41,412 nt of DNA from a virus, in the IMG/VR virus record IMGVR_UViG_3300048444_000183, positions 1-41,412 of that record; one strand, 5' to 3'. The notes beneath the pieces were generated by a model, which made no database searches, was not told where the DNA came from, and was given only the letters and a program-made list of their open reading frames with translations. A program made the position numbers and the translations under genes. Below are positions 22,963-30,660 of this stretch, piece by piece (within the stretch, counting starts at the first letter, position 1; each line of letters starts with the position of its first letter).

Positions 22963-23613
22963 ATGGCTGGCTACAGGTCCGAAATCATTTACACCCCGCC
23001 GATGATGGCCAACTGGGCCAAGGTGCTCGGCAAGGCCCAGGCACGCAGCGAAGGCGACGAGCCGATGTGGTCAATTGACCTGCTCGGCGACCCCAACGAC
23101 GACGCCATCACCAAGCTGCGCGATCAGATCCGTGCCTGCATGGTCGAGGCCCATGGCGCCAAGCCCAAGGTCAGCGCCAACGGGATGCCCCTCAAGCGCC
23201 ATGAAGAGAAGAACGACATGGGCGAGAAGGAGCCCACTGGGATGCTGGTGCTCAAGGCAAAGCGCAAGCTGCTCAACAAGGCCCAGGGCCTGGAGAATGC
23301 CGGCCCCTTGGTAGTCGATTCGCAGCTGGCCAAGTGGCCTGAGAGCGAACTGATCGGCAACGGCTCCACTGTCATCGCCAAGATCCATTTCTGGGGCTGG
23401 AGCCGCGCTGGTGAAGGCGTTGGCCTGTCCGCTGAACTGCACGGCCTGCAGATCGTCAAACACGTCCCCTATACCCGCGAAGAACCTTCTGATGGTGGTT
23501 TTGCTGCTGTCCCTGGCGGTGCTGTGGCGCCGGTCACTGACCCGGAAGCTGCGGCGTTTGGTGAGCAACTTACGGCTGCAGCTCAGGCAGCAGAAGAGGA
23601 CATCCCTTTCTGA
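22963..23613 (+). CDS. single-stranded DNA-binding protein (T7 gp2.5-like)
   Basis: 216 residues (T7 gp2.5 has 232). OB-fold region with basic and aromatic residues (IIYTPPMMANWAKVLGKAQA; IAKIHFWGWSRAGEGVGLSA). The acidic C-terminal tail ends in EEDIPF, the typical protein-interaction tip of SSBs, in which the terminal aromatic residue contacts partners. It coats single-stranded DNA in replication and recombination. It is the first gene of the DNA metabolism cluster and is coupled to the next gene by TGATG. Confidence 0.87.
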   Translation: MAGYRSEIIYTPPMMANWAKVLGKAQARSEGDEPMWSIDLLGDPNDDAITKLRDQIRACMVEAHGAKPKVSANGMPLKRHEEKNDMGEKEPTGMLVLKAKRKLLNKAQGLENAGPLVVDSQLAKWPESELIGNGSTVIAKIHFWGWSRAGEGVGLSAELHGLQIVKHVPYTREEPSDGGFAAVPGGAVAPVTDPEAAAFGEQLTAAAQAAEEDIPF

Positions 23614-23984
23614 TGCCTCGCATGGTGGCGCGGCGCATAACGCTGCATGTCCCGTTAATGAGTAAGGCCCGACCCAGATCCTTTTCTGGGCAAAAGGTCC
23701 CTTACATGCCTGCCGCTTACAAGAAGTGGAAGGCAGACGTTCGCGCACAACTTGCTGAGTGGTGGGTTGATCCGCCACTGGAAACCGTCAACGTTCTCAG
23801 CCTCAGGTTTTCTGGCCCCGCTAGGGCGGATCTGGACAATCTGATGGGCGCCATCCTCGACTGCGGCAACCAGCTGGTGTGGCGAGACGACCGGGTTTCA
23901 GTGATCAGCAGGCTTGTTGGCGAGCACAAGAAAGCCAAGCAAAAGGATTCAACGATTGAAATCCGTCTCTGGTATTTGCCATGA
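23613..23984 (+). CDS. RusA-like Holliday junction resolvase
   Basis: 123 residues. RusA family features are the basic N-terminal KARPRS, then [13 protein letters not shown], then the catalytic acidic set RADLDN (D73, D75) and WRDDRV (D92, D93) with GP before it. RusA proteins are about 120 residues and cut four-way junctions. In this location T7 carries endonuclease I (gp3), so RusA probably replaces it in resolving branched DNA before packaging. It starts at the ATG overlapping the SSB stop and overlaps the next gene by ATGA. Confidence 0.88.
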   Translation: MPRMVARRITLHVPLMSKARPRSFSGQKVPYMPAAYKKWKADVRAQLAEWWVDPPLETVNVLSLRFSGPARADLDNLMGAILDCGNQLVWRDDRVSVISRLVGEHKKAKQKDSTIEIRLWYLP

Positions 23985-24514
23985 AATGTCCCCATTGCGG
24001 GCACGAAAAGAGTCGTGTCCTTGAAACGAGAGGAGACCGACGGGTACGCCAATGCGGCGAGTGCCTGAAGGACTTCTCAACCATCGAAACCATTGCTGCC
24101 TTCGCTGGTCGCCATCGCGGCTGGATCTGCGAAGAACCCCAGGACACGGTGATTGAGCTTCAGCAGAAGCTTCGACCATCCAAGTTCGAGAAGTTCCACC
24201 CGGCTCAGATTGAGGACGAGTTCAACGGCGCTGACGCCGAGCTGGCTGCCCTGCTCACTGAGTGGTGGAACGAAGCTCGCTGGTCAAAGCACAAAAGCAA
24301 GGCGACCTGGACCCGCAATGCGTGGCTTCAGAACGTCACTCGCGTGTTGGCGATGAACCCATTGAAGGCGATGGCTTTGGCCAAGCTTGGCGCGGAGATG
24401 GGTTGGCAGAGCCTGCAAGAGGGCTACGTCAACGATGTGTCCCCGGTGCCTGACGGCGTGTTGATGCCTAAGGACTCAGCCATGCAGCGAGCGATCGAGA
24501 CATGGAACAGCTAA
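23981..24514 (+). CDS. NrdR-type zinc-ribbon protein
   Basis: 177 residues. The N-terminal four-cysteine zinc ribbon (C3, C6, C25, C28; [15 protein letters not shown] then [10 protein letters not shown]) closely resembles that of NrdR, the ribonucleotide reductase repressor. The ATP-cone domain of NrdR is absent. Residues 60-177 are an unrelated helical region with [12 protein letters not shown] and a W-N-A-W-L segment. It could bind nucleic acid in replication or regulation. It overlaps its neighbours by 4 and 13 bp. Confidence 0.65.
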   Translation: MKCPHCGHEKSRVLETRGDRRVRQCGECLKDFSTIETIAAFAGRHRGWICEEPQDTVIELQQKLRPSKFEKFHPAQIEDEFNGADAELAALLTEWWNEARWSKHKSKATWTRNAWLQNVTRVLAMNPLKAMALAKLGAEMGWQSLQEGYVNDVSPVPDGVLMPKDSAMQRAIETWNS

Positions 24515-25026
24515 CGCCGACAACATTCCTGGCAGGCGTTGAGTTGATTCAGCAGCAGCTTCGCGTCAAGCGCGAGGACCGCTGGTCAGACGTGGTCTGC
24601 AAGCTGAAGTTTCACAGCTTCCAGTCGGAGTTCCCTGAAGTCAATGACGCTCAGTTCTTCTGGGCGTGTGAGCAGTGGGTGCAGGCCCACAGCCACAAGG
24701 ACTTCTCCCGTTTCCCGGTTTGGGCTGAGCTAATGACCTCGCTGTATGCGACGGAAAACGGCAAGGCCAACCGCAGCTGGGGGTTTAAGCGCGAGCTTCC
24801 GCCGTTTGTTGCCCCGACTGATGAGCAGAAGACGTTGCTGCCAGGCAAGCCCCGATCAATCGCTGGTGCCGCTGACCCGACCAACACTGACGCCTACGTC
24901 CCTTTTGAAGCTGAAGCTCACCCGTTGCTGCCTCCTGTCGTCGATAACGACGAAGGCATTAGTCGGGAGGAATGGGCTCAGTATCTCCGCCACCTTGCTG
25001 AGGAGGTGAATGGAACGACTGATTGA
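24502..25026 (+). CDS. hypothetical protein, possible helicase-loader-like
   Basis: 174 residues. The N-terminal 90 residues are helical, with [26 protein letters not shown] and [14 protein letters not shown]. The rhythm (FW-C-W then FPxWAEL) is reminiscent of phage helicase loaders or inhibitors of the lambda P and G39P type, in which a helical domain ends in a proline-containing loop. The C-terminal half is low in structure and proline-rich. Its place among replication genes, in a genome with no helicase, makes a loader for the host DnaB a hypothesis. The similarity is not proven. Confidence 0.5.
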   Translation: MEQLTPTTFLAGVELIQQQLRVKREDRWSDVVCKLKFHSFQSEFPEVNDAQFFWACEQWVQAHSHKDFSRFPVWAELMTSLYATENGKANRSWGFKRELPPFVAPTDEQKTLLPGKPRSIAGAADPTNTDAYVPFEAEAHPLLPPVVDNDEGISREEWAQYLRHLAEEVNGTTD

Positions 25027-25249
25027 CCAGTCGCAACTCCAAGTAATCCTCGAACGTGGCCTGGTGACTGGCAAGTGGTCAATCGCTGAGTTCAACAGGC
25101 GTGACTACTGGTCTGAGATCCCGGCTGCTTTGGATCGCCCCAAGGTCTTGCCCAGCTCTGGGTTTCTAAAGGACCACCCCCAATTTCTCGACATGAATTT
25201 CCGTGACCTACCCGCCTACAAGAGAGCAAATCATCGCTCAGCTTTCTGA
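25010..25249 (+). CDS. small hypothetical protein (79 aa)
   Basis: [20 protein letters not shown] start. The first part is helical and charged, with SIAEFNRRDYW. An AGGAGGTGA sequence, a near-perfect Shine-Dalgarno, lies just before the ATG inside the end of the previous gene. The last 47 bp overlap the next gene in another frame. Family not recognised. Confidence 0.58.
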   Translation: MERLIDQSQLQVILERGLVTGKWSIAEFNRRDYWSEIPAALDRPKVLPSSGFLKDHPQFLDMNFRDLPAYKRANHRSAF

Positions 25250-25421
25250 GTTCAAGGAGAACCGCCCTGCTGAGCTTCAGTACGGCACCCTGCTGGCCTA
25301 CGCCCATTACGCCAGCGAGGAATACGACAGAGCATTCCACAGCGACAGTGCTCACGATCAGGCCTGGTGGGACGGCGCTCTGGCCATGGCCCGTTGGATC
25401 ATTGAATCGGAGGGCAACTGA
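25203..25421 (+). CDS. small hypothetical protein (72 aa)
   Basis: Starts at a GTG (MTYPPTREQIIAQLSEFKEN). Helical, acidic, with aromatic residues (HDQAWWDGALAMARWIIESE). Small proteins with a similar AWWDG ending are common in cyanophages, but the family is not named here. It overlaps the previous gene by 47 bp and meets the next one at the shared A of TGATG. Confidence 0.6.
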   Translation: MTYPPTREQIIAQLSEFKENRPAELQYGTLLAYAHYASEEYDRAFHSDSAHDQAWWDGALAMARWIIESEGN

Positions 25422-25678
25422 TGGGTGCCCGCAAGCTTTACCCAGCTCCTGAGTGTCCCAAGTGCGGGAAGACGGTGAGCAGGGTCAAGAACACCTACTA
25501 CACAAAAGATGGTCGCATCGCTCGTACTCGGGAGTGTGGGTTCTGTCAGTGGAGTTGGTGGTCAGTCCAGTACCCCGAGCACAACCTCGACCCAGCGAAG
25601 TTTCGGCTGTCGATCCCGAAGTTCTCTGTCGGACCCAACAGGGCGAAGGTGATCGAAATCTTGCCTTGTGAACCATGA
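25421..25678 (+). CDS. small zinc-ribbon protein
   Basis: 85 residues. Two CxxC pairs (C12, C15 and C39, C42), in ECPKCGKTVSRVKNTY and TRECGFCQW, make a zinc ribbon similar to that of the 23981 protein and to NrdR. The middle is basic. A DNA- or RNA-binding role is likely but unproven. It overlaps the exonuclease start (ATGA). Confidence 0.68.
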   Translation: MGARKLYPAPECPKCGKTVSRVKNTYYTKDGRIARTRECGFCQWSWWSVQYPEHNLDPAKFRLSIPKFSVGPNRAKVIEILPCEP

Positions 25679-26427
25679 GTTATCTCCTTTATGACCTTGA
25701 GTTCTATGCCTATCGCTTCGCTGCCGGGAACACTGAAGATTTTGACTTCGGTGGTGGTGATTGGATCCATCGTCTCAATCACCAGAACGCGATGGTGGAC
25801 TTCGCTGAGCACGTCGAAGGACTGCTCAGCAAGTTCCATGGACACGATCTATTCCTTGTCCGGGGTGACACCCGAAACTTCAGACATGACATCTGGCCGG
25901 ACTACAAGGCAAACCGCAAGGACCGCCGCAGGCCTCCGGGCTATGGCGCGTTCCTTAAGGGTCTGAGTGAATACGCCAGAAGCAGGGGTTGGCTCACTGG
26001 TGGATTCAAGGGCGTTGAGGGCGATGACGTTCTGGGATTGCTTAATGAGCCCGGTGCGATCATCTGCAGCGGTGACAAGGACATGCTCACCCTGCCGGGG
26101 CAGCACTACCGGAACGATGAGCTGATTGTCGTTAAGGAGTGGGACGCCAACGTCGCGTTTTACAAGCAGACGCTTGTTGGCGACACCAGCGACAACTATC
26201 CCGGCTGCCCGAAGATTGGTGACAAGAACCCGCTATTTCGCAGCAAGGAATGGCTAACTGCCACCACCGAAAAAGAGCTGTGGGCGCAAGTCCTGCATCA
26301 ATACGAGAAGGCAGGATTTGATGAGCTGTATGCAATCACGCAGGCACGATGTGCCCGAATCTTGCGCCGCGGTGAGTTTGACCTGGATTCAGGTACTCCT
26401 CACCTGTGGGAACCACCGGTAATCTAA
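25675..26427 (+). CDS. 5'-3' exonuclease (FEN/PIN family, T7 gp6-like)
   Basis: 250 residues. Metal-binding acidic residues appear in the family order: FRHDIWPDYKANRK (D72, D76), VEGDD (E115, D117, D118), SGDKDM (D134, D136) and LVGDTSDN (D170, D173), followed by a helix-hairpin-helix-like PGCPKIGDK. T7 gp6 removes primers and supplies nucleotides by degrading DNA. This is the enzyme left from the T7 replication set, since no polymerase follows. The stop codon sits inside a strong hairpin (26410-26436). Confidence 0.88.
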   Translation: MSYLLYDLEFYAYRFAAGNTEDFDFGGGDWIHRLNHQNAMVDFAEHVEGLLSKFHGHDLFLVRGDTRNFRHDIWPDYKANRKDRRRPPGYGAFLKGLSEYARSRGWLTGGFKGVEGDDVLGLLNEPGAIICSGDKDMLTLPGQHYRNDELIVVKEWDANVAFYKQTLVGDTSDNYPGCPKIGDKNPLFRSKEWLTATTEKELWAQVLHQYEKAGFDELYAITQARCARILRRGEFDLDSGTPHLWEPPVI

Positions 26428-26436
26428 AGGTGGTTC
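26410..26436 (+). terminator. hairpin at end of replication genes
   Basis: GAACCACC (26410-26417) and GGTGGTTC (26429-26436) form a perfect 8-bp stem with an 11-base loop that contains the TAA stop of the exonuclease. It is followed by TTCCTGTTC before the next ATG, not a full T run. It could be a weak terminator or an RNase processing site between DNA metabolism and morphogenesis genes. Confidence 0.4.
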
Positions 26437-26445
26437 TTCCTGTTC

Positions 26446-26631
26446 ATGGAATACTTTCCGCCGATTGATGAACGTCTGATCGCGGCGTTAGGGGCCAAGT
26501 TCCCTGACCAAGCGCCGGACATTCAGATGTCTGAGAAAGAAGTCTGGTTCAACGCAGGTCGCGCTGACGTTGTCCGTTGGCTTGCTTTGAAACTCGAAGA
26601 GCAAAACCAGCAAAACCTGGAGGGGCTCTGA
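26446..26631 (+). CDS. small hypothetical protein (61 aa)
   Basis: MEYFPPIDERLIAALGAKFP start, then helical EKEVWFNAGRADVVRWLALK. The GxxxVVxWL pattern is shared by small proteins that precede virion genes in marine T7-like phages, so it may be a conserved virion-module protein. It starts nine bases after the hairpin at 26410 and overlaps the next gene by TGATG. No molecular function can be given. Confidence 0.62.
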   Translation: MEYFPPIDERLIAALGAKFPDQAPDIQMSEKEVWFNAGRADVVRWLALKLEEQNQQNLEGL

Positions 26632-27050
26632 TGTGTATGGGCGGCGGGGGTGGAGGCGGCACCACCATCACGATGCCAGACACTGGCAAGTACGACCGGA
26701 TGTACGACCGTCAGATGCAGATGATGCAGATGGCGCAGTCGTCTGAGCTGACTGACCTGCAAGCAAGTCTGACTTCAGCGCAATCTGCGCAAGAAGACTT
26801 GCTTGAGAAGCTTGTTGACGTTCGCACTGAGCGGGCAGAAAACGTTGCTTCTGTTGAGGCTGAAGCTCGACGAATGTCGAACATCATCGGTGCGCCGCCG
26901 CCGGAAGCGTCTGCTGCTGCCCCTGTTACTGGGGCTGCACGGACTCAGAACAAGAGAGCGAATGAACGACCAGCCGGCAAGCGGGGCTTGCGGATTGGCC
27001 GTCAGGTCGCGTCAACCGCTGGCAGTGGTGCTGGCCTCAACATCATCTAA
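26631..27050 (+). CDS. MC...LNI protein 1 (gp6.7/gp7.3-like)
   Basis: 139 residues from the ATG overlapping the upstream stop. An in-frame TTG 18 codons earlier is rejected because the MC start is shared with the next two genes. Layout: MCMGGGGGGG, a glutamine/methionine-rich coiled coil (about residues 20-75), an Ala/Pro-rich stretch, and a C terminus ending AGSGAGLNII. From memory, T7 gp6.7 starts MCF and gp7.3 ends GGGINI. Both are small proteins near the portal gene that are virion-associated and take part in adsorption and infection. A similar minor virion role is inferred. Confidence 0.66.
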   Translation: MCMGGGGGGGTTITMPDTGKYDRMYDRQMQMMQMAQSSELTDLQASLTSAQSAQEDLLEKLVDVRTERAENVASVEAEARRMSNIIGAPPPEASAAAPVTGAARTQNKRANERPAGKRGLRIGRQVASTAGSGAGLNII

Positions 27051-27061
27051 GGAGCAAACCC

Positions 27062-27538
27062 ATGTGTTTCGGCGGCGGCTCGGCCCCTAAGGCCCCAGAA
27101 ATCAAATACCAAGGCCCTTCCAAGGACGACATCAGGCGGCAAGAGCGGGAGCTTGAAGATTTCCAGCGACAAATTGCAGAGCAGCAGTCTTCTACTGCGG
27201 CGACGATTCAGGCGCAGATTGATAAGGCCAACCAGGACACAGCAGACCTCCAGACCAAATTCGACGAAGAGTTGTCGGCATTGGAGGAACAGACAGCTGG
27301 GATTGAAGAAGGCGCCACTGCCGCCGAGCAGGCTGCTCAAGCTGCTGAAGCTGCTGCTGCTGCGGCTGGCGGAACGTACACGCCGGTTGGCGCGTATGGA
27401 GTGACAGCTACCGAGAGCGAGGCGCCTGCCGCGCAAACGACTACCACGATCAAGCCTAAGAAGAAGCCCAAGAGCACTTTGAAGATTTCGCCTTCCGCTA
27501 CTGCTCAGGCGGGCAGCGGTCTCAACATCGGGGTCTGA
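27062..27538 (+). CDS. MC...LNI protein 2 (gp6.7/gp7.3-like)
   Basis: 158 residues. MCFGGGSAPKAPEIKYQGPS start, a long coiled coil (about residues 22-85) rich in Gln, Glu and Ala, an Ala tract, and a C terminus with TLKISPSATAQAGSGLNIGV. It has the same architecture as its two neighbours, so the three look like a tandem gene family. GGAGC precedes the ATG. Likely a minor tail or ejected virion protein; the coiled coil suggests a trimer. Confidence 0.66.
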   Translation: MCFGGGSAPKAPEIKYQGPSKDDIRRQERELEDFQRQIAEQQSSTAATIQAQIDKANQDTADLQTKFDEELSALEEQTAGIEEGATAAEQAAQAAEAAAAAAGGTYTPVGAYGVTATESEAPAAQTTTTIKPKKKPKSTLKISPSATAQAGSGLNIGV

Positions 27539-27540
27539 TC

Positions 27541-28071
27541 ATGTGCAGCGGAAACAGCAAGCGGAAAGAGGCCAACCGCAAGGCGCGGAAGGAGCAGAAG
27601 AAAGCAAATCAGGAGGCCAAGGCGCGGCAGAGAGAGCTGGATCGGATTGCGCAGCAGCGCAGGATTGAGGCCCGCCAGCAAGACCGGCGGAGGGCAGATC
27701 TGGAGGCCCAGCAGGCGGCAGCACTCGCGGCAAGCCAGCAACAGGCGGCAACACTCCGTGACCAACAGGCGGCCAGGTTGGCGGAGATGTCAACGCGGCA
27801 GGACGCTGCGCGGGCTCGAACGGCAGAGCAGCAAGAGGTTGCGCGAGTCGCGACTGAGCGGGCAGAGCGGCGTCGTGGTGAGGCCTTGGCGGCTGGCGAG
27901 TCAGTGGCTTCGTCGCTTGAGGTGCTTTCAAAGCAGGGCGGCAAGCAAGGCAAGACCGCGACCCAATCAAAACGTCGAACCACCTCTAAAGGCAGCCGCC
28001 AGACCACAGCGTCATTGAGCATCGGCCAGACGGGCACTGGTGGCGGGTCTGGTTCCAACCTCAGCATCTAG
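27541..28071 (+). CDS. MC...LNI protein 3 (gp6.7/gp7.3-like)
   Basis: 176 residues. MCSGNSKRKEANRKARKEQK start, a very long Arg/Gln/Ala coiled coil (to about residue 130), then TASLSIGQTGTGGGSGSNLS plus a final I. It is the most basic and most coiled of the three. It lies two bases after the previous stop and two before the portal ATG, where T7 gp7.3 precedes gp8. A role in tail assembly, adsorption or DNA ejection is inferred from position and termini. Confidence 0.62.
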   Translation: MCSGNSKRKEANRKARKEQKKANQEAKARQRELDRIAQQRRIEARQQDRRRADLEAQQAAALAASQQQAATLRDQQAARLAEMSTRQDAARARTAEQQEVARVATERAERRRGEALAAGESVASSLEVLSKQGGKQGKTATQSKRRTTSKGSRQTTASLSIGQTGTGGGSGSNLSI

Positions 28072-28073
28072 CC

Positions 28074-29699
28074 ATGAAGTCAGCCCAAAGCATCTACGAC
28101 GGCTTGCAGAGCGAGCGGAACTACTGGCTGGATCGGGCACGCCGTTCGGCGTCCCTGACCATCCCGTATTTGATCCCCAGGTCAAACACTCCATCGCAAG
28201 AGAACTACGACAGCTATGTGCTGCCGTGGAACGGGATCGGTCAGCGCGGGTGCAACAACCTCAGCGCAAAGCTGTTGATGGCGATCTTGCCTCCAACGGA
28301 AGCCTTCTTCCGTTTCACCCTCGACCCAGTCGAGATGGAGAAGCAGGAAGCGCAGATGCTGGATCAGGGCATGTCTCCTGATGAGGTTGCATCCATCCAG
28401 TCGGAGATGGAGCTGGCGCTGAACAAGCTTGAGCTGTCAATTCTGCGCAGCATCGAGACCAGCAACGACCGCGTGGTGGTGCATGAGGCGCTGCTGCATT
28501 TGATCGTTTCAGGCAACTGCTTGGTTTATGTCGGCGACGACGGTCTGGTTTGCTACCCGCTCAATCGTTATGTGCTGCTGCGCGATCCAGTGGGTGAACC
28601 GCTGACGGCTGTTGTTTGCGAAACGATGGCGATTGAGCAGTTGCCGGCAAGTATTCGCGGTGAGCTGCAGAAAGATGACGAGGAGTTCTATGGGATGGAC
28701 GAATCGTCTGACCCGATGAACACCGGCCAGCCGGAGAGGACGGTCGACCTTTACACCTGCGTTCAGTGGAAAGGTGAAAGCGTCAGCTGGTGGCAGGAGA
28801 TCAACAAGAAGGAGATTGAGGGGACCAGGGGCAACTCGAAAAAGTCAACGTCACCGTGGCTGCCGCTACGGATGACCTCGTTCCAGGCCAGCAGCTATGG
28901 CCCTGGCTACATCGAGTCAGCTTGCATCGCTGACCTGCAAACTGCAGAGGCATTGTCTCAAGCAGTGTCTGAGTGTGCATTAGTTAGTGCCCAGGTAAAA
29001 CATCTGGTTAAGCCGTCTGGCGTGACCAATGCGAAGACACTTGCTGATGCTGCGAACGGCGCTTATCTGCCGGGCAACCCAGAGGACGTATTTACTGTCA
29101 GAACTGACAAGGGGAGTGACATCAATGTTGCTTTCACCGCGCTTCAGAGAATTGAACAGCGGTTGGCGGCATCATTCATGTTGGCCGAGATGCGAGACGC
29201 AGAGCGGGTTACAGCGGAAGAAGTCCGCATCCAAACCCTGCAAACGGAAAATGCTCTCGGGAATGTCTACGCAATTCTGACCAGTGAATTCCAAGCCCCG
29301 TATATCAGAAGACGCCTCGAACTTTATATGCGGCAGGGAGGAATGCAGCGCTTGCCGGAAGGACTTGTCCAGCCAATGGTCAGCGTGGGCTTGTCTGGTG
29401 TGGGCCGCGGCAATGACCTCGAAAAGACTGCACGGTTTATTCAAATTCTCCAGCAAGCGCTTGGCCCTGAGGGTATGGCGACCTACATCAACAACACGGA
29501 GTTGATCAAGAGATTGAGTAGCAGCATGGGTATTTCGCCTCTGGGTCTGGTTAAATCAGAGCAGCAAATTGCTGCTGAAATGCAACAAGCTCAACAAGCA
29601 CAAATGGCTCAAGAGCTTGCTGCAAATCCCCAGGGCGTTGCGTCTGCTGCCGCAACTGTCCAGGAAATGAACACACCCACTGAGGAAACCAATGGCTGA
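28074..29699 (+). CDS. portal protein (T7 gp8-like)
   Basis: 541 residues (T7 gp8 has 536). N-terminal SAQSIYDGLQSERNYWLDRA and NGIGQRGCNNLSAKLLMAIL, then FFRFTLDP; further on, SMGISPLGLVKSE. These match the podovirus head-tail connector family. Twelve copies form the DNA channel at the capsid vertex and the platform for terminase and tail. Positioned between the small MC proteins and the scaffold as in T7, overlapping the scaffold start by 8 bp. Glutamine- and alanine-rich C-terminal tail. Confidence 0.92.
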   Translation: MKSAQSIYDGLQSERNYWLDRARRSASLTIPYLIPRSNTPSQENYDSYVLPWNGIGQRGCNNLSAKLLMAILPPTEAFFRFTLDPVEMEKQEAQMLDQGMSPDEVASIQSEMELALNKLELSILRSIETSNDRVVVHEALLHLIVSGNCLVYVGDDGLVCYPLNRYVLLRDPVGEPLTAVVCETMAIEQLPASIRGELQKDDEEFYGMDESSDPMNTGQPERTVDLYTCVQWKGESVSWWQEINKKEIEGTRGNSKKSTSPWLPLRMTSFQASSYGPGYIESACIADLQTAEALSQAVSECALVSAQVKHLVKPSGVTNAKTLADAANGAYLPGNPEDVFTVRTDKGSDINVAFTALQRIEQRLAASFMLAEMRDAERVTAEEVRIQTLQTENALGNVYAILTSEFQAPYIRRRLELYMRQGGMQRLPEGLVQPMVSVGLSGVGRGNDLEKTARFIQILQQALGPEGMATYINNTELIKRLSSSMGISPLGLVKSEQQIAAEMQQAQQAQMAQELAANPQGVASAAATVQEMNTPTEETNG

Positions 29700-30552
29700 C
29701 ATCACACCGGCACAAACCGTGCCCGTCGGGTACGACCCGCAGTTCGAGGGAGCTGAGGGATTAGTCGGACCCGGCCAGGAAGAGCTGGCTGCTGAGTTCA
29801 TGGGACAGCCTGAGCCGCAGGCTGAGCCACAGCAGGATTCGGACTTGATTGGCGGGAAGTTCAAGACCAATGAGGACTTGCTTCGTGCTTATCAAGAGCT
29901 GGAGAGAAAGCAGAGTCAGTCGTCCACTGACTCCGCTGAAGCGTCCGCTTCAGATGGTTACACCTCTGAGCAGGCTGTCGAGGTCTATGGCGATGACATC
30001 GTCAATGCAGTGAATGAGGCTGGCCTGGATATGGCTGAGCTGATGTGGAAAGCCGACAACGGCAGTGACATCAGTGAGCACTACGACGCCTTGGCTGAAG
30101 CTGTTGGTGTCCCCCGCCAAGTGGTCGAGAACTATGTCTCCAAAGCGCAAGCCGGTGATGCTGTTGTCTCTGAGATGACTGCTGCTGATGAGGCGCAGAT
30201 CATGTCTGAAGTTGGCGGGCAGGAAGCGTTTCAACAGCTGTCTGGCTGGGCAAAGGCAAACCTGGATCCTGCTGAGTTGGCTGATTACAACGCTGTTGTC
30301 GACAGCGGAAACAAGAGCGCAATCCGTTGGGCACTGAAAGCAATGCAAGCCAAATCTCAAGGGCCAACATCTTCTGAGCCCAAGCTGATTCGCGGTCAAG
30401 CGCCTGCTGCAGAACCCCGCAAGTTCAGCAGCAAGTCTGAGGTGATGGAAGCGATGAACAAGCGTGATTCACGCGGTCGGAAGCTTTACGAGGTCGACAC
30501 TGCTTATCAGCAGAAGTTCGCAGAACTTCTCAGTAACAGTGATGTGTTCTAA
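29692..30552 (+). CDS. scaffolding protein (T7 gp9-like)
   Basis: 286 residues (T7 gp9 has 307). Very acidic, Gln/Glu/Ala-rich and mostly helical, with GGKFKTNEDLLRAYQELERK near residue 50, the typical cyanophage scaffold segment. The C terminus (SRGRKLYEVDTAYQQKFAEL) is more basic, as expected for the part that binds capsid protein. It directs prohead assembly and leaves before packaging. Its position between portal and capsid supports the call. Confidence 0.88.
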   Translation: MADITPAQTVPVGYDPQFEGAEGLVGPGQEELAAEFMGQPEPQAEPQQDSDLIGGKFKTNEDLLRAYQELERKQSQSSTDSAEASASDGYTSEQAVEVYGDDIVNAVNEAGLDMAELMWKADNGSDISEHYDALAEAVGVPRQVVENYVSKAQAGDAVVSEMTAADEAQIMSEVGGQEAFQQLSGWAKANLDPAELADYNAVVDSGNKSAIRWALKAMQAKSQGPTSSEPKLIRGQAPAAEPRKFSSKSEVMEAMNKRDSRGRKLYEVDTAYQQKFAELLSNSDVF

Positions 30553-30573
30553 CTTTGGGGGCAGGGAAGTCTG

Positions 30574-30583
30574 CACCACTGCA
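30574..30583 (+). promoter_or_regulatory. candidate phage promoter motif (CACCACTGCA)
   Basis: Exact motif within TCTGCACCACTGCAACTG in the 108-bp gap before the capsid gene, 77 bases before its ATG. T7 has its strongest late promoter, phi10, at the same place. A CCCCGCGGGG palindrome follows, which could form a 5' stem in the transcript. Confidence 0.6.
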
Positions 30584-30660
30584 ACTGATCGGCCCCCGCG
30601 GGGATAACCGAGAAGATTGAGAGGCTGCGCACCCTACGCAAACCTCAATTTTCTTTCGTC

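Noticed and set aside
22963-26427. Photosynthesis or carbon-metabolism auxiliary genes (psbA, hli, talC)
   Set aside because: No ORF in this region or elsewhere in the window shows their recognisable motifs.
26577-26630. 18-codon extension of the first MC protein from an upstream TTG
   Set aside because: The ATG at 26631 overlaps the upstream stop and gives the MC start shared by the next two genes.
26631-28071. Lipoprotein signal at the N-terminal Met-Cys of the three MC proteins
   Set aside because: There is no hydrophobic signal segment before the cysteine, so no lipobox can exist.
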